Source: Cupriavidus sp. UYMMa02A (GTDB taxonomy: Bacteria; Pseudomonadota; Gammaproteobacteria; Burkholderiales; Burkholderiaceae). From it: 64,000 bases of DNA. The stretch is taken from positions 1 to 64,000 of the forward strand of contig LRMT01000217.1 in assembly GCA_001725945.1 (NCBI GenBank). The letters run 5' to 3'. How positions within the stretch are numbered: the stretch's first letter is position 1; each line of letters starts with the position of its first letter. Positions 1 through 8,813 of the stretch are shown one piece after another. The notes under the pieces are model-generated. The model did not search any database. It saw only the letters and a list, made by a program, of their open reading frames with translations, and had not been told where the DNA came from. Position numbers and translations under genes: made by a program.

Positions 1-361
1 CCAGCGCCGCTGTTTGCCGGCGCGTCGCTGCGGCCGGGCGCGTTCGTGGCTGCCATCGGTTCCAGCCTGCCGCATACGCGCGAGCTCGATGACGCCGCGC
101 TGCGCCGCGCGGCGGCCGTCGTGGTCGAGTGGCGCCCGCAATCCACGCGCGAGGCCGGCGATATCGTGCTGGCAGATCCCCAGGCGCTGCCGGCGGCAAA
201 GATCTTCGAACTGGGCGATGTGGTGCTCGGCAAGGTGTCGCCGCGGCAGCGAGACGACGACATCGTCATCTACAAGTCGGTCGGCGTCGGGCTTGAAGAC
301 GTAGCCTGGCGGCTTCGCCTGGTCGCGCATCGCCGGTACGGCGGAGCTTCGCGCCGCCTGA
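1..361 (+). CDS. Ornithine cyclodeaminase / mu-crystallin family protein, C-terminal part (5' end outside window, frameshifted)
   Basis: The reading frame is open from base 1 and encodes the C-terminal Rossmann half of the ornithine cyclodeaminase/mu-crystallin family: a stretch with IGSSLPHTRELD and then the family ending VGVGLEDVA. Members are NAD(P)-dependent imine reductases or cyclodeaminases acting on amino acids. After residue VGLEDVA the frame is lost. Restoring one C and one G near 305-315 gives GFAWSRIAGTAELRAA and a stop at 361; as read, the frame runs on to 390. The true substrate cannot be told from this fragment. It lies just upstream of the GntR-controlled operon but is separated from it by a 150-base gap with its own promoter element, so it may belong to the preceding operon. 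Confidence 0.75.
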
Positions 362-437
362 ACGTTATCGCCCGGCTATTCGCCGGGTAAACCCCAGCGT
401 GATGAGTCAACCAAGCCCCTTGTTGTTCTGCATCAAC

Positions 438-459
438 TGTATATAGTATACAAACATGA
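438..459. promoter_or_regulatory. Candidate GntR operator upstream of the diiron-oxidase operon
   Basis: A TATAGTATACAAAC element with central GTATAC at 46-51 of the 400s (446-451), about 80 bases before the start at 539. The same GTATAC core recurs at four other positions up to 5746, always in promoter regions around the GntR gene. FCD-type GntR proteins commonly bind TNGTNNNACNA palindromes, which this fits. Binding by the local regulator is inferred. Confidence 0.55.
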
Positions 460-538
460 CCGGCTGATCCCAACAAAGCGACCACCGGCATTCCGACCCA
501 CCGAATCGCCCCCACATCCGCCAACAGGAGCCTCCGCC

Positions 539-1270
539 ATGGCCGAACTGATGAACCGCGAAGTATTCCGAGCCGCCCTTGAAGAAGCCATCAAGGGCAA
601 GAGCGCCAACAAGGCGCCGTTCAGCGTGGCCTGGGCCAGCGGCAAGCTGACCCGCGCCCATCTCGCGCGCTGGGCCGAGAACCACTACCACTATGTCGGT
701 CCGTTCGCGGATTACCTCGGCTACATCTATGCGCGCACGCCCGACCGGTATACAGAGGCCAAGGACTTCCTGCTCGCCAACATGTACGAGGAGGAGATCG
801 GCGGCGACCGCCATACCGACTTGCTGATCCGCTTTGCCGAAGCCTGCGGCACCACCCGCGAACGCGTGATCGATCCGGACAATATGTCGCCGACCACGCG
901 CGGCCTGCAAAGCTGGTGCTACGCGGTGGCCATGCGCGAGGACCCGATCGTCGCGGTGGCCGGCCTGGTGGTCGGGCTGGAGTCGCAGGTGCCGTCGATC
1001 TACCGCAAGCAGACCCCGACGCTGCGCGACAAGTACCAGTTCACGGACGAGGAGGTCGAGTTCTTCGACCTGCATATCGTCTCGGACGAGATCCATGGCG
1101 AGCGTGGCTACCAGATCGTGCTCGAGCACGCCAACACGCCCGAGTTGCAGCAGCGCTGCCTGAAGATCTGCGAGATCGGTGCGCAGATGCGGTTGCTGTA
1201 CACCACGGCGCTCTATCACGACTACGTCGAGAAAGAGCTGCCGCTGCCCGAACTCGAGATGGCCGCCTGA
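539..1270 (+). CDS. Heme-oxygenase-like diiron oxidase/oxygenase family protein (TenA/PqqC-like fold)
   Basis: A 243-residue all-helical protein of the TenA/PqqC/CADD superfamily, usually annotated as iron-containing redox enzyme. It carries what looks like a full diiron ligand set: E85 and H92 (seven apart, in YEEEIGGDRH), E148 (in GLESQVP), and H179-x3-D183-x2-H186. This pattern matches the heme-oxygenase-like diiron oxidases (for example CADD) and is not expected of cofactorless PqqC or of TenA thiaminase. Such enzymes activate O2 and often cleave or oxidise amines, amino acids or fatty acids. Start chosen at 539, preceded by AGGAG. First gene of an operon with an aldehyde dehydrogenase and a 2Fe-2S/FAD reductase that could supply electrons. 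Substrate unknown; ORF intact. Confidence 0.8.
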   Translation: MAELMNREVFRAALEEAIKGKSANKAPFSVAWASGKLTRAHLARWAENHYHYVGPFADYLGYIYARTPDRYTEAKDFLLANMYEEEIGGDRHTDLLIRFAEACGTTRERVIDPDNMSPTTRGLQSWCYAVAMREDPIVAVAGLVVGLESQVPSIYRKQTPTLRDKYQFTDEEVEFFDLHIVSDEIHGERGYQIVLEHANTPELQQRCLKICEIGAQMRLLYTTALYHDYVEKELPLPELEMAA

Positions 1271-1304
1271 GCGGCGCCGAAGCATCGCAGAATCCGGATC
1301 GACG

Positions 1305-2750
1305 ATGAACGTATTCCTCAACCATATCGACGGCGAATGGACGGCCTGCCAGTCGGGCCGCACCTTCGACAACGTCAACCCGGCCGACACCGGCGATATC
1401 GTGGGCCGCTTCCAGGCATCGTCGGTGGTGGACGCGCAGGCCGCAGTCGCCGCGGCGGCGGCCGCGTTCGCCGGCTGGAAGAAGACCCCGGTCGGCAAGC
1501 GTGCCGCGGTCCTCAATCGCGCCGCCGACCATCTTGAAGCCCACGCCGACAGCATCGCGGCCGAACTGACCCGCGAGGAGGGCAAGGCCCTGTCGCTGGC
1601 GCGTGACGAAGTCCTGCGCTCGGCCCAGACCCTGCGCTTCTACGCCGTGGAAGGGCAGACCTTCACCGGCGAGGTATTCCCGAACGACGATCCCGACCAG
1701 CTCGTCTACAGCCAGCGCGAGCCGCTGGGTGTGGTGACGGTGATCGCGCCGTGGAATTTCCCGGTGTCGATCCCGGCCCGCAAGATCGCTCCGGCACTGG
1801 TGACCGGCAATACCGTGGTGTTCAAGCCGTCCTCAGAGGCGCCGCTGTCGGGCTACCGGCTGGCCGAGGCGTTGATCAATGCCGGGCTGCCCAAGGGCGT
1901 GCTCAACTTCATCACTGGCAGCGCGGCAGAGATCGGTGCGGCCATTACCGAGGCGCCGGTCGTGCGGGCGATCTCGTTCACCGGCTCGTCGCGCGCCGGC
2001 GAGCAGATCCACCGTGCGGTGCCGCTGACCACGCGCACGCAGATGGAACTGGGCGGCAAGAACCCGCTGATCGTGATGGAAGATGCCGACCTCGACCGCG
2101 CGGTCGATCTGACCATCAAGGGCGGCTTCTCGCTGTCGGGGCAGGCTTGCACGGGCACCAGCCGCGTACTGGTGGCCGAGTCCGTCAAGGCGGCGTACAC
2201 CGAGCGGCTGCTCGCGAAGGTGGCCACGCTCAAGGTCGGCAGCGGCATGACGGCGGGGATGGACCTGGGACCGCTGGCCTCGCACAAGCAGCTCGAAACC
2301 GTGCTGCGCTACATCGATATCGGCAAGTCCGAGGCGACGCTGCTGTGCGGTGGCGCGCGGCTGACCGGCGGCGATTTCGACAAGGGCTTCTACGTGGCGC
2401 CGACGGTGTTCACCGACGTGACGCAGCAGATGCGGATCGCGCGCGAGGAGATCTTCGGGCCGGTGATCGCCATCCTCGGCTTCACCGACTATGCCGATGC
2501 CATCGCCAGGGCGAACGATACCGAGTACGGGCTGGCCGCGGCCATCGTGACCAGCAATCCGCGCTATATCCACCACTTCGCCAGCGACATCGAGGCCGGC
2601 ACGGTCAAGATCAACCGCACCACCACCGGCAACCTGGTCAACGCACCGTTCGGTGGCCTGAAGCGGTCGAGCACCTCGACCTTCCGCGAGTCGGGCCGCA
2701 CCGGGCTGGAGTTCTATACGCAGGTCAAGACGGTATATCGGGGTGTCTGA
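1305..2750 (+). CDS. NAD(P)-dependent aldehyde dehydrogenase (semialdehyde dehydrogenase-like)
   Basis: Intact 481-residue ALDH-superfamily protein. Visible landmarks are the cofactor-binding PWNFPVSIPARK region, the FTGSSRAG glycine motif, the general base glutamate in QMELGGKNP (E248) and the catalytic cysteine in SGQACTGTSR (C282). Family members oxidise aldehydes to acids with NAD(P)+. It follows the diiron protein by 34 bases on the same strand, so it probably oxidises an aldehyde produced by that enzyme. Closest-looking relatives are succinate-semialdehyde, vanillin and alpha-ketoglutarate-semialdehyde dehydrogenases; the exact substrate cannot be read from sequence. Start at 1305 is the family-length start, although an open frame extends further upstream within the previous gene. 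Confidence 0.88.
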   Translation: MNVFLNHIDGEWTACQSGRTFDNVNPADTGDIVGRFQASSVVDAQAAVAAAAAAFAGWKKTPVGKRAAVLNRAADHLEAHADSIAAELTREEGKALSLARDEVLRSAQTLRFYAVEGQTFTGEVFPNDDPDQLVYSQREPLGVVTVIAPWNFPVSIPARKIAPALVTGNTVVFKPSSEAPLSGYRLAEALINAGLPKGVLNFITGSAAEIGAAITEAPVVRAISFTGSSRAGEQIHRAVPLTTRTQMELGGKNPLIVMEDADLDRAVDLTIKGGFSLSGQACTGTSRVLVAESVKAAYTERLLAKVATLKVGSGMTAGMDLGPLASHKQLETVLRYIDIGKSEATLLCGGARLTGGDFDKGFYVAPTVFTDVTQQMRIAREEIFGPVIAILGFTDYADAIARANDTEYGLAAAIVTSNPRYIHHFASDIEAGTVKINRTTTGNLVNAPFGGLKRSSTSTFRESGRTGLEFYTQVKTVYRGV

Positions 2751-2777
2751 ATCCCGCCGCCGCAAGGAGTCATATAC

Positions 2778-3256
2778 ATGAAGAAAGCCATCAAGCTGGA
2801 ATTGCGCGAAGCGCGCCACATGGTCGCCGCGGCCATTCGCCGTTCCGAGGAAATCGGCGTGCTGGAGTCGATCTGCGTGGTCGACGAGGGCGGCTACCCG
2901 CTCGTGCTGGAGCGCATGGACGGCGCGCGCATCACCGGGCCGCAGATCGCCTGGAACAAGGCGTTCACGGCCGCCGGCCACAAGCGTTCGACCCATCTGT
3001 TCACCACGCCGCCCAACGGGCCGGCGCTGCCGGGCAACGAGGCATTCGGCATCCAGTGGAGCTTCGAAGGCAAGTTCGCCGCGTTCGTGGGCGGTTCCCA
3101 ATCGTCGTCAATGACGAAGTGATCGGCGGCATCGGACTGTCGGGCGGCAACGGCGAGCAGGATACGCAGGCCGGCGTGGCGGCGCTGCAGGCGTTGGCTG
3201 AACTGCTGGCGCCGCAGGACCTGAAGGTGCTGGTGCAGGCCGACATCAAGAAGTAA
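2778..3256 (+). CDS. GlcG/HbpS-like (DUF336) family protein, frameshifted as read
   Basis: Reconstructed length about 159 residues, typical of the small GlcG/HbpS (heme-binding-like, formerly DUF336) family: N-terminal LREARHMVAAAIRRSEEIG, the SICVVDEGGYPL strand and the C-terminal VIGGIGLSGGNGEQD motif. The frame breaks near 3100, where one G appears missing (GGCGGTTCCC for GGCGGGTTCCC), and resumes through to the stop at 3256. The family's biochemical role is poorly defined; it often sits in oxidative catabolic operons beside aldehyde dehydrogenases and oxygenases, as here. Strong AAGGAG site before the start at 2778, 27 bases after the dehydrogenase. Confidence 0.8.
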
Positions 3257-3306
3257 CGCCGCAGCGCCTGGCGCAACGCCATCCATCCCCCTTGCGCGGA
3301 GGTTCC

Positions 3307-4299
3307 ATGTCGTACCGCATCCAGATCGCCGAGACGCAGCAGGTCTTCTTTGTCGAGCGCGGCGAGACTTTGCTGCAGGCCGCCGGGCGCTCGAGCATCG
3401 TCCTGCCGCACGATTGCCAGCTCGGCGGCTGCGGCACCTGCCGCATCCGCCTGCTCGACGCAGGTGCGCTATGACGAGGAGCCGTTCGGCCTGGCGCCCG
3501 ACGAGGCCGCTGCCGGCTACGCGCTGGCTTGCCAGGCGCAGCCGCTGGGGGACCTGGTCATCAGCACCGCGCGCGATGACGAGGCCTGCGCCGAGCCGGC
3601 GCGGCACCGCGCTGTGGTGCGCGCAGTGCGCCCATTGTCGGCGGACGTGCTGCATGTCGAACTCGAGTTGCCGGAGGCCGGCACGCTCGACTATCGCCCG
3701 GGCCAGTACCTGAAGCTCGCGGCCGGCGACGGCCTCGCGCGCAGCTTCTCGATGGCCTCGGTGCCAAGAGAGGGGCGGGTGGACCTGCACGTGCGCCGCA
3801 TCCCGGGCGGCGCCTTTACGGATGGCATCCTGCCGCGGCTGAAGGCCGGTGACCCAGTGGATGTCGAGCTGCCTCTGGGCACCTTTTCTATCGCGCGAAG
3901 ACTACCGGCCATTGCTGATGGTTGCCACCGGTACGGGACTGGCGCCGATCAAGGCGATCCTCGAATCGCTGATGGACGATCCCGACTGCCGCCGGTGTCG
4001 CTGTACTGGGGCATGCGGCAGCCCGAAGACCTGTACCTTCACGCGGACATCCCGACGTGGGGGGAACGGCTCTATGACTTCCAGTACGTGCCGGTGCTGT
4101 CCCGCGCCGGCGACGGCTGGCAAGGGCGTCGCGGCTACGTGCACGATGCGGCGCTTGCCGATCTGGGCGATCTCAGCGAGCACGCGATCTACCTGTGCGG
4201 GTCGCGAACATGATTCGTGACGCCCGCGCCGCATTCATTGCGCAGGGCGCCAGTCCGGATCATCTGTACGCCGACAGCTTTACCTTTCAGCGCGATTGA
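3307..4299 (+). CDS. 2Fe-2S ferredoxin / FAD-NAD(P)H oxidoreductase (oxygenase electron-transfer component), multiply frameshifted
   Basis: The pieces assemble into a roughly 335-residue class-IB type oxygenase reductase: N-terminal plant-type ferredoxin domain with CQLGGCGTC and a fourth cysteine in LACQAQP, an FAD domain with YRPGQYLKL and RSFSMAS, and an NAD(P)H domain with LLMVATGTGLAPI and the C-terminal YLCGSP. Six single-base deletions (near 3467, 3890, 3900, 4000, 4205) are needed to join them, so as read the gene is broken into short frames. It ends at 4299. A GGAGG site precedes the start. It is the obvious electron donor for the diiron protein encoded at the head of the operon, although pairing with an oxygenase elsewhere is possible. 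Confidence 0.78.
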
Positions 4300-4310
4300 T
4301 AAGACATTAC

Positions 4311-4338
4311 GGTATACAGCCGGAGGCCTGGTATACAA
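4311..4338. promoter_or_regulatory. Double GTATAC operator in front of the GntR gene
   Basis: Two GTATAC cores, at 4312-4317 and 4331-4336, lie 19 bases apart centre to centre, about 40-60 bases before the GntR start. The second reads TGGTATACAATGG. The arrangement, on one face of the helix at about two turns, suggests autoregulation by the GntR protein. Site identity is by repetition in this window only. Confidence 0.55.
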
Positions 4339-4375
4339 TGGCGGCCAGACTGTCCGCCTTCACTTCCGCCGACCC

Positions 4376-5098
4376 ATGGCCCCTACATCGTCCACTGCCT
4401 CGACTGCTCCGAGCGCCGAGCCGCTCAGCCTCGGTGCCAGCCATTCACCGCTGTTCGCCCTTGTCACGGACAAGCTGCGCGAGGGCATCCTGAACGGCAA
4501 GTACGCGCCCGGCGAAAGGCTGGTGGAGAACAAGCTCTCGGCCGAACTCGGCGTGTCGCGCATTCCGGTGCGCGAGGCGTTGCGCGCACTGGCCAGCGAA
4601 GGCCTGGTGCTGATCGAGCCGCGCCGCGGCGCGTCGGTGGCCAGCCTCTCGCCGGTAATCGCGCGCGAAATGGTGGAGGTCCGCGCGACGCTGGAAGCCC
4701 TCAACGCCAAGCTTGCCGCGCAGCGGCGCGACCCCGCGCTGATCGCCGAGCTGGAGGCCGTGCTGCGTCACGGCATGGATGCTGCCGCGCAGGGCCGTGC
4801 AGACGAGCTGCTCTCGCTGAATTCCCGTTTCCATGAAGTGCTCGGAACGATTGCCGCCAACAGCGTGCTGCAGGAAATGATGCGCTCGCTGCGCGAGCGC
4901 ACGGCGGTGCTGTTCGGGCCGGCAAACGTGGTGCGTGCGCGGCAGAACTGGGACGAGCACGCCCAGATCCTGCAAGCCGTCATCGCCGGGGATGCCGATC
5001 TTGCCGCGCTGCTGGCAGCACGTCATGTCTACAGTGCCGCCAAGGCGGCCGACCTGCCGATCGAAGGGCAGGGCAGCGCGCAAGTACAGGCCGCCTGA
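4376..5098 (+). CDS. GntR-family transcriptional regulator (FCD/FadR subfamily)
   Basis: Intact 240-residue regulator. Residues about 20-90 form the GntR winged helix (LREGILNGKYAPGERLVENK, then LGVSRIPVREALRAL and LVLIEPRRGASVA). The remainder is an FCD ligand-binding domain with conserved FHEVLGTIAANS and the ARQNWDEHAQILQAVIAGD segment, including metal-ligand type histidines. Such proteins usually repress a catabolic operon until a small carboxylate binds. ATG at 4376 chosen because it precedes the conserved N-terminus and follows the operator pair. It sits between the oxidase operon and the amidase operon, both of which carry the same GTATAC core. Confidence 0.87.
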   Translation: MAPTSSTASTAPSAEPLSLGASHSPLFALVTDKLREGILNGKYAPGERLVENKLSAELGVSRIPVREALRALASEGLVLIEPRRGASVASLSPVIAREMVEVRATLEALNAKLAAQRRDPALIAELEAVLRHGMDAAAQGRADELLSLNSRFHEVLGTIAANSVLQEMMRSLRERTAVLFGPANVVRARQNWDEHAQILQAVIAGDADLAALLAARHVYSAAKAADLPIEGQGSAQVQAA

Positions 5099-5330
5099 GG
5101 GGCGTTTTACCGGCGCGTCCCGCCCCCGGCCCCCCTTCCGCCGGCTAGTTCCCTGACCGGCCCCTTCGCCGGGCAATTCTCCCGCTGCGCCGGTCCATCC
5201 AGTCTTCCGCGATCCGGCTATATTGGAACCAGCGACCGCGCCCTGCTGGGCGCAATTCCGATTGTCCAGTGCTGCCATTGCATGCCCGGCAACAGTGCAT
5301 TGCGCCCCGTTTTATGGCGCACTGCACCAA

Positions 5331-5350
5331 TGGTATGTATACTGTAAACA
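5331..5350. promoter_or_regulatory. GTATAC element upstream of the tiny ORF
   Basis: The sequence TGGTATGTATACTGTAAACA contains GTATAC at 5337-5342, 32 bases before the start at 5374. It matches the other GTATAC sites around the GntR gene and may double as a promoter. Confidence 0.5.
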
Positions 5351-5373
5351 ATCTGATTCAATTGGGATTTACC

Positions 5374-5550
5374 ATGAAGTCGCCCGAGCAACGTTATCTC
5401 TCGCAACCTGTCGGCCAGCAGCTCATGCGTTATTACGCGGCGCGCGACGCGGTCCGGCATGCAACGCCGCTGGTGCCCTTGCGCCTGCGCGACATCGGCC
5501 GGTTCTTCCTCGCATTGGGTGGCCGGACGCCGCGCCGCCATCACTGCTGA
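5374..5550 (+). CDS. Hypothetical small protein
   Basis: A 58-residue frame starting MKSPEQRYLSQPVGQQLMRY. No family recognised. The last part as read (GGRTPRRHHC) looks out of frame: adding one G in the GGGT run near 5520 gives RFFLALGWPDAAPPSLLILP and a stop at 5573, a 66-residue protein of more normal composition. It has no signal peptide. A GTATAC element lies directly upstream, so it appears to belong to the GntR regulon. There is no clear Shine-Dalgarno sequence. Existence as a gene is supported only by the operator and composition. Confidence 0.4.
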   Translation: MKSPEQRYLSQPVGQQLMRYYAARDAVRHATPLVPLRLRDIGRFFLALGGRTPRRHHC

Positions 5551-5735
5551 TCCTGCCGTCTGATCTGGACTAAGCGGCTGCCGCGTCGCTCCGTCGCAGC
5601 CGACGCCTTCCTGGCGGGCGTTCTGCCTGCCACTTTCTTCCCCCTTCGTACTTCCATTCTTTTCACGACTTCCGGCGATGCAGCGGAACGGATTGCTGTC
5701 GCCCCAGAATCATCTTGCCGTCCGTGAAAGATTGA

Positions 5736-5750
5736 ATATAGTATACCGAA
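5736..5750. promoter_or_regulatory. GTATAC element upstream of the amidase-transporter operon
   Basis: AATATAGTATACCGAAA with GTATAC at 5741-5746, about 85 bases before the amidase start. The ATAGTATAC part is identical to the site at 442-451 before the oxidase operon, which ties the two operons to one regulator. Confidence 0.55.
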
Positions 5751-5831
5751 ACACAAAGCAGTCCTCCCGTAGTCTCTCCCCCAATGCCCCAACCGTGCAC
5801 TGCTGGCACGGATATCGACAAAGGAGTCGAC

Positions 5832-7323
5832 GTGAACCTGCCCGACCGGAGCACAGCCGGCCTTGCGCCGTTGTGGAAGATGGCGCAATGGCTGCGCCGG
5901 CGAAATATCGGCGCTGGAACTGGTCGAGGCTTGCGAAACCTCCTGGCACGCGTGGCATGGCGTCATCAACGCGCTCGTGCTGTCGGATTTCGGCGCCGCG
6001 CGCGCCGCCGCGCTGGAAAGCGACCGACGCCGCCGCGCGGGGCAGGGTCGCGGCATGCTCGACGGCGTGCCGTTCTCGATCAAGGAATCGTTTGATGTCG
6101 CCGGCTGGCCGACCACGTGCGGCAATCCTGCCCTGCGCGGCCATGTGGCCCGGCGCGACGCCGTGGTGGTGCAGCGCCTGCGCGATGCTGGCGCCATCCT
6201 GCTTGGCAAGACCAACGTTCCGCTCGGCCTGCGTGACTGGCAGAGCTACAACGACATCTACGGCACCACACGCAATCCGCGCGATCCGTCCCGTACCCCG
6301 GGCGGCTCATCGGGCGGAAGCGCGGCGGCCGTGTGCGCCGCCTGTCGGCGTCGATGTGGGTTCGGACATCGGTTCCTCACTGCGCAATCCGGCCCATTAC
6401 TGCGGCATCTTTTCCCTGAAGCCGAGCCATGGACTGGTGCCGCTGTCCGGCCATGGCACCGGGCCGGCCCGCTTCGGCGAACAGGACATCAACGTGGCCG
6501 GCCCGCTGGCACGCAGCGCGCGAGACCTCGAGCCGGTACTGCGCGCCATCGCCGGCCCGCACGGCGACCAGGCGCAGGCATACCGGCTCGAACTCCCCGC
6601 GTGCCCGCACCACCGGCTGGCCGACTTCCGCGTCGCCGTGCTGCCCACACATCCGCAGGCCGAGGCGGACGGCGAGGTCGCGGCGCAGATCGAGCAGCTT
6701 GGCCATTGGCTGGCGCGCAGGGCGCGCGCGTGGCATGGCAGGTCCGGCCGGACTTCGACGCCGCTGAGTTGTGGCACGTGTACGTGACGCTGCTGCGCGC
6801 GACCACCGCGGTCCATATGGACGACACGGCCTATGCCGCCGCGCTTGAGCGGGCCGCAAGGACCGATGCGGGCGATGTGTCCTACGCCGCGCTGCAGTAC
6901 ACCGGGGCGACGCTGAGCCATCGCGACTGGTTGCGCCTGCAGGCTGCGCGCGAACGGTTCGCGGCCGCGTGGCAACGATTCTTCGCCGACCATGACGTGC
7001 TGCTGTGCCCCGCCGCGGCAACCACCGCCTTCGCGCTGGACGAAACGGGTGAGCCATGGACGCGCACGCTCACCGTCAACGGCCGTGCGCAACCGATGAC
7101 CACGCAGCTGTTCTGGGCCGGCCATTCCGGGCTGTGCGGGCTGCCTTCGGCGGTTGCGCCGATCGGGCCGGCGTCAAACGGCTTGCCCGTCGGCGTGCAG
7201 ATCGTCGCCGGCCGCTACCAGGATCTCACGGCACTGTGTTTTGCCACACTGCTCGAAGAAGCAGGCCACGCTTTCCGGCCGCCGCCGCAGCCGTCAGCGC
7301 TGCCGGCGAACCCCCACCACTAA
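5832..7323 (+). CDS. Amidase signature-family hydrolase, frameshifted as read
   Basis: Reconstructed about 500-residue amidase. It shows the Ser-cisSer-Lys triad context: the lysine in VPFSIKESFDVAG, the GGSSGGSAAAVCA glycine/serine loop and the nucleophile region SDIGSSLRNPAHYCG, followed by FSLKPSHG. The enzyme hydrolyses an amide to acid plus ammonia or amine. Frame breaks occur near 5900, 6340 (two) and 6715; all are explained by missing single bases, and the C-terminal half from 6715 to 7323 is continuous. A GTG start at 5832 is preceded by AAGGAG and gives the family N-terminus MAQWLRAGEISALELVEA after correction. It precedes the MFS gene by 35 bases; the pair probably imports and hydrolyses the regulon's substrate. 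Confidence 0.82.
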
Positions 7324-7358
7324 GACCCACACAACACACACACCACAGGGAGGGAATC

Positions 7359-8659
7359 ATGTCTGACTGGTTCCGCGATTTGTCGCGCATGGAGCGCAAG
7401 GGCTTCTACGGCGCGTTCCTCGGGCATGCGGTCGACGTGTTCGACTTCATGATCTATTCCTTCCTCATCTCCACCCTGCTGGGGCAGTGGGGCATGAGCA
7501 AGTCGACCGCGGGCGCGATCGTCACGTGGACGCTGGTGTCGTCGCTGGTGGGCGCCATCGGCGCCGGCATCCTGGCCGACCGCTATGGCCGCGTGCGCGT
7601 GCTGCGCTGGACCATCATCGTGTTCGCCTTCGCCTGTTTCCTGTGCGGGCTGGCGCAGTCGCCGGAGCAACTGATGCTGTTCCGCATGCTGCAGGGCCTC
7701 GGCTTCGGCGGCGAGTCGTCGCTGTGCATGGTGCTGGTGACGGAGATGATCCGCAACCCCGCGCACCGCGGCAAATATTCGGGCTTCACCGCCAGCAGCT
7801 ATTCCTTCGGCTGGGGGGCGGCGGCCATCGTCTACGCGCTCACGTTCAGCGTGCTGCCGGCAGAGACGGCGTGGCGCGTCTGCTTTTTCCTTGGCATCCT
7901 GCCGGCGCTGGTGGTGATCTACCTGCGCCGCAACCTCGAGGAGCCGGAGGTATTCCTGAAGAGCCGCGCGACGGGCCGCCAGGAAACTGCGCTGGCGGGC
8001 CTGGGCCGATTGTTCCGTGGCCCGCTGCTGTCCAAGACCCTGCTGTGCAGCCTGCTCTCGGGAGGGATGCTGGGTGCGTACTATGCGATCGCCACGTGGC
8101 TGCCGACCTTCCTCAAGACCGAGCGCGGCCTGTCGGTGTTCGGCACCAGTTCCTACCTGGCCGTGACGATCATCGGGTCACTGATCGGCTATGTGGCGGG
8201 CGCTACGCGACGGATCGCTGGGGCCGGCGGCTGACCTACATCGTGTTCGCGGCGGGAGCCTTCGTGGCCGCGCTGGTCTACATGGTGATCCCGGTGTCGA
8301 ACACCTCGATGCTGTTCCTCGGCTTCCCGCTGGGGATCCTGATGCAGGGCGTGTTCGCGGGCATCGGGGCGACCATCTCGGAATCATTTCCCAACGATAT
8401 CCGCGCGACGGGATACGGGGTGTCGTACAACGCCGGCCGCGTGATCGGCTCGCTGTTCCCGCTGTCGGTGGGGTGGCTGAGCTCGGGGCGCACCTCGCTG
8501 CCAGTTGCGATTGCCGCAGTCGCCGGAGTTGGTTATGCGATGGTCGTGGTGGCGGCGATACTGCTGCCCGAGACCACCGGGATGGATCTCGGGCAGGCCG
8601 GCGGCGACGAGGAACAGGAAGCGGCGCCGCTGGCGCAGCCTGCCGGAACGGTGGCCTGA
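7359..8659 (+). CDS. MFS transporter (metabolite:H+ symporter type), frameshifted near the middle of the C-half
   Basis: About 434 residues, 12 predicted membrane segments. N-terminal MSDWFRDLSRMERKGFYGAF, the first loop signature GILADRYGRVRVLR and the second-half counterpart TDRWGRRLTY mark a major facilitator of the aromatic acid/sialate/shikimate symporter kind. One C appears missing near 8205 (GGCGCTACGCG for GGCGCCTACGCG); without it the protein stops after GYVAGA. AGGGAGGG precedes the ATG. Being cotranscribed with the amidase and under a GTATAC site, it probably imports the regulon's substrate, likely an organic acid or amide. Confidence 0.85.
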
Positions 8660-8813
8660 GGCCGTTGGTGGGACGGTCGCGGACGGCACGATGCGGACGC
8701 TGTGCCGCGACCGCTCAGTGCGCGCTGGCGCGAGCGGCCACCACGCGCTGTTACCACGTGTACTTTCTGCTTCAACCGAACGAGTATGCCTAACGGGATT
8801 CTCTCGCTCGCCC

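Noticed and set aside
539-1270. Identification as TenA thiaminase or PqqC
   Set aside because: No thiamine or PQQ genes are nearby, and the protein has a full set of diiron-type ligands not expected in those enzymes.
407-1585. 392-residue minus-strand frame opposite the diiron protein and dehydrogenase genes
   Set aside because: It is antisense to two conserved genes, rich in Arg/His/Gln as GC-rich shadows are, and has no recognisable domain or ribosome site.
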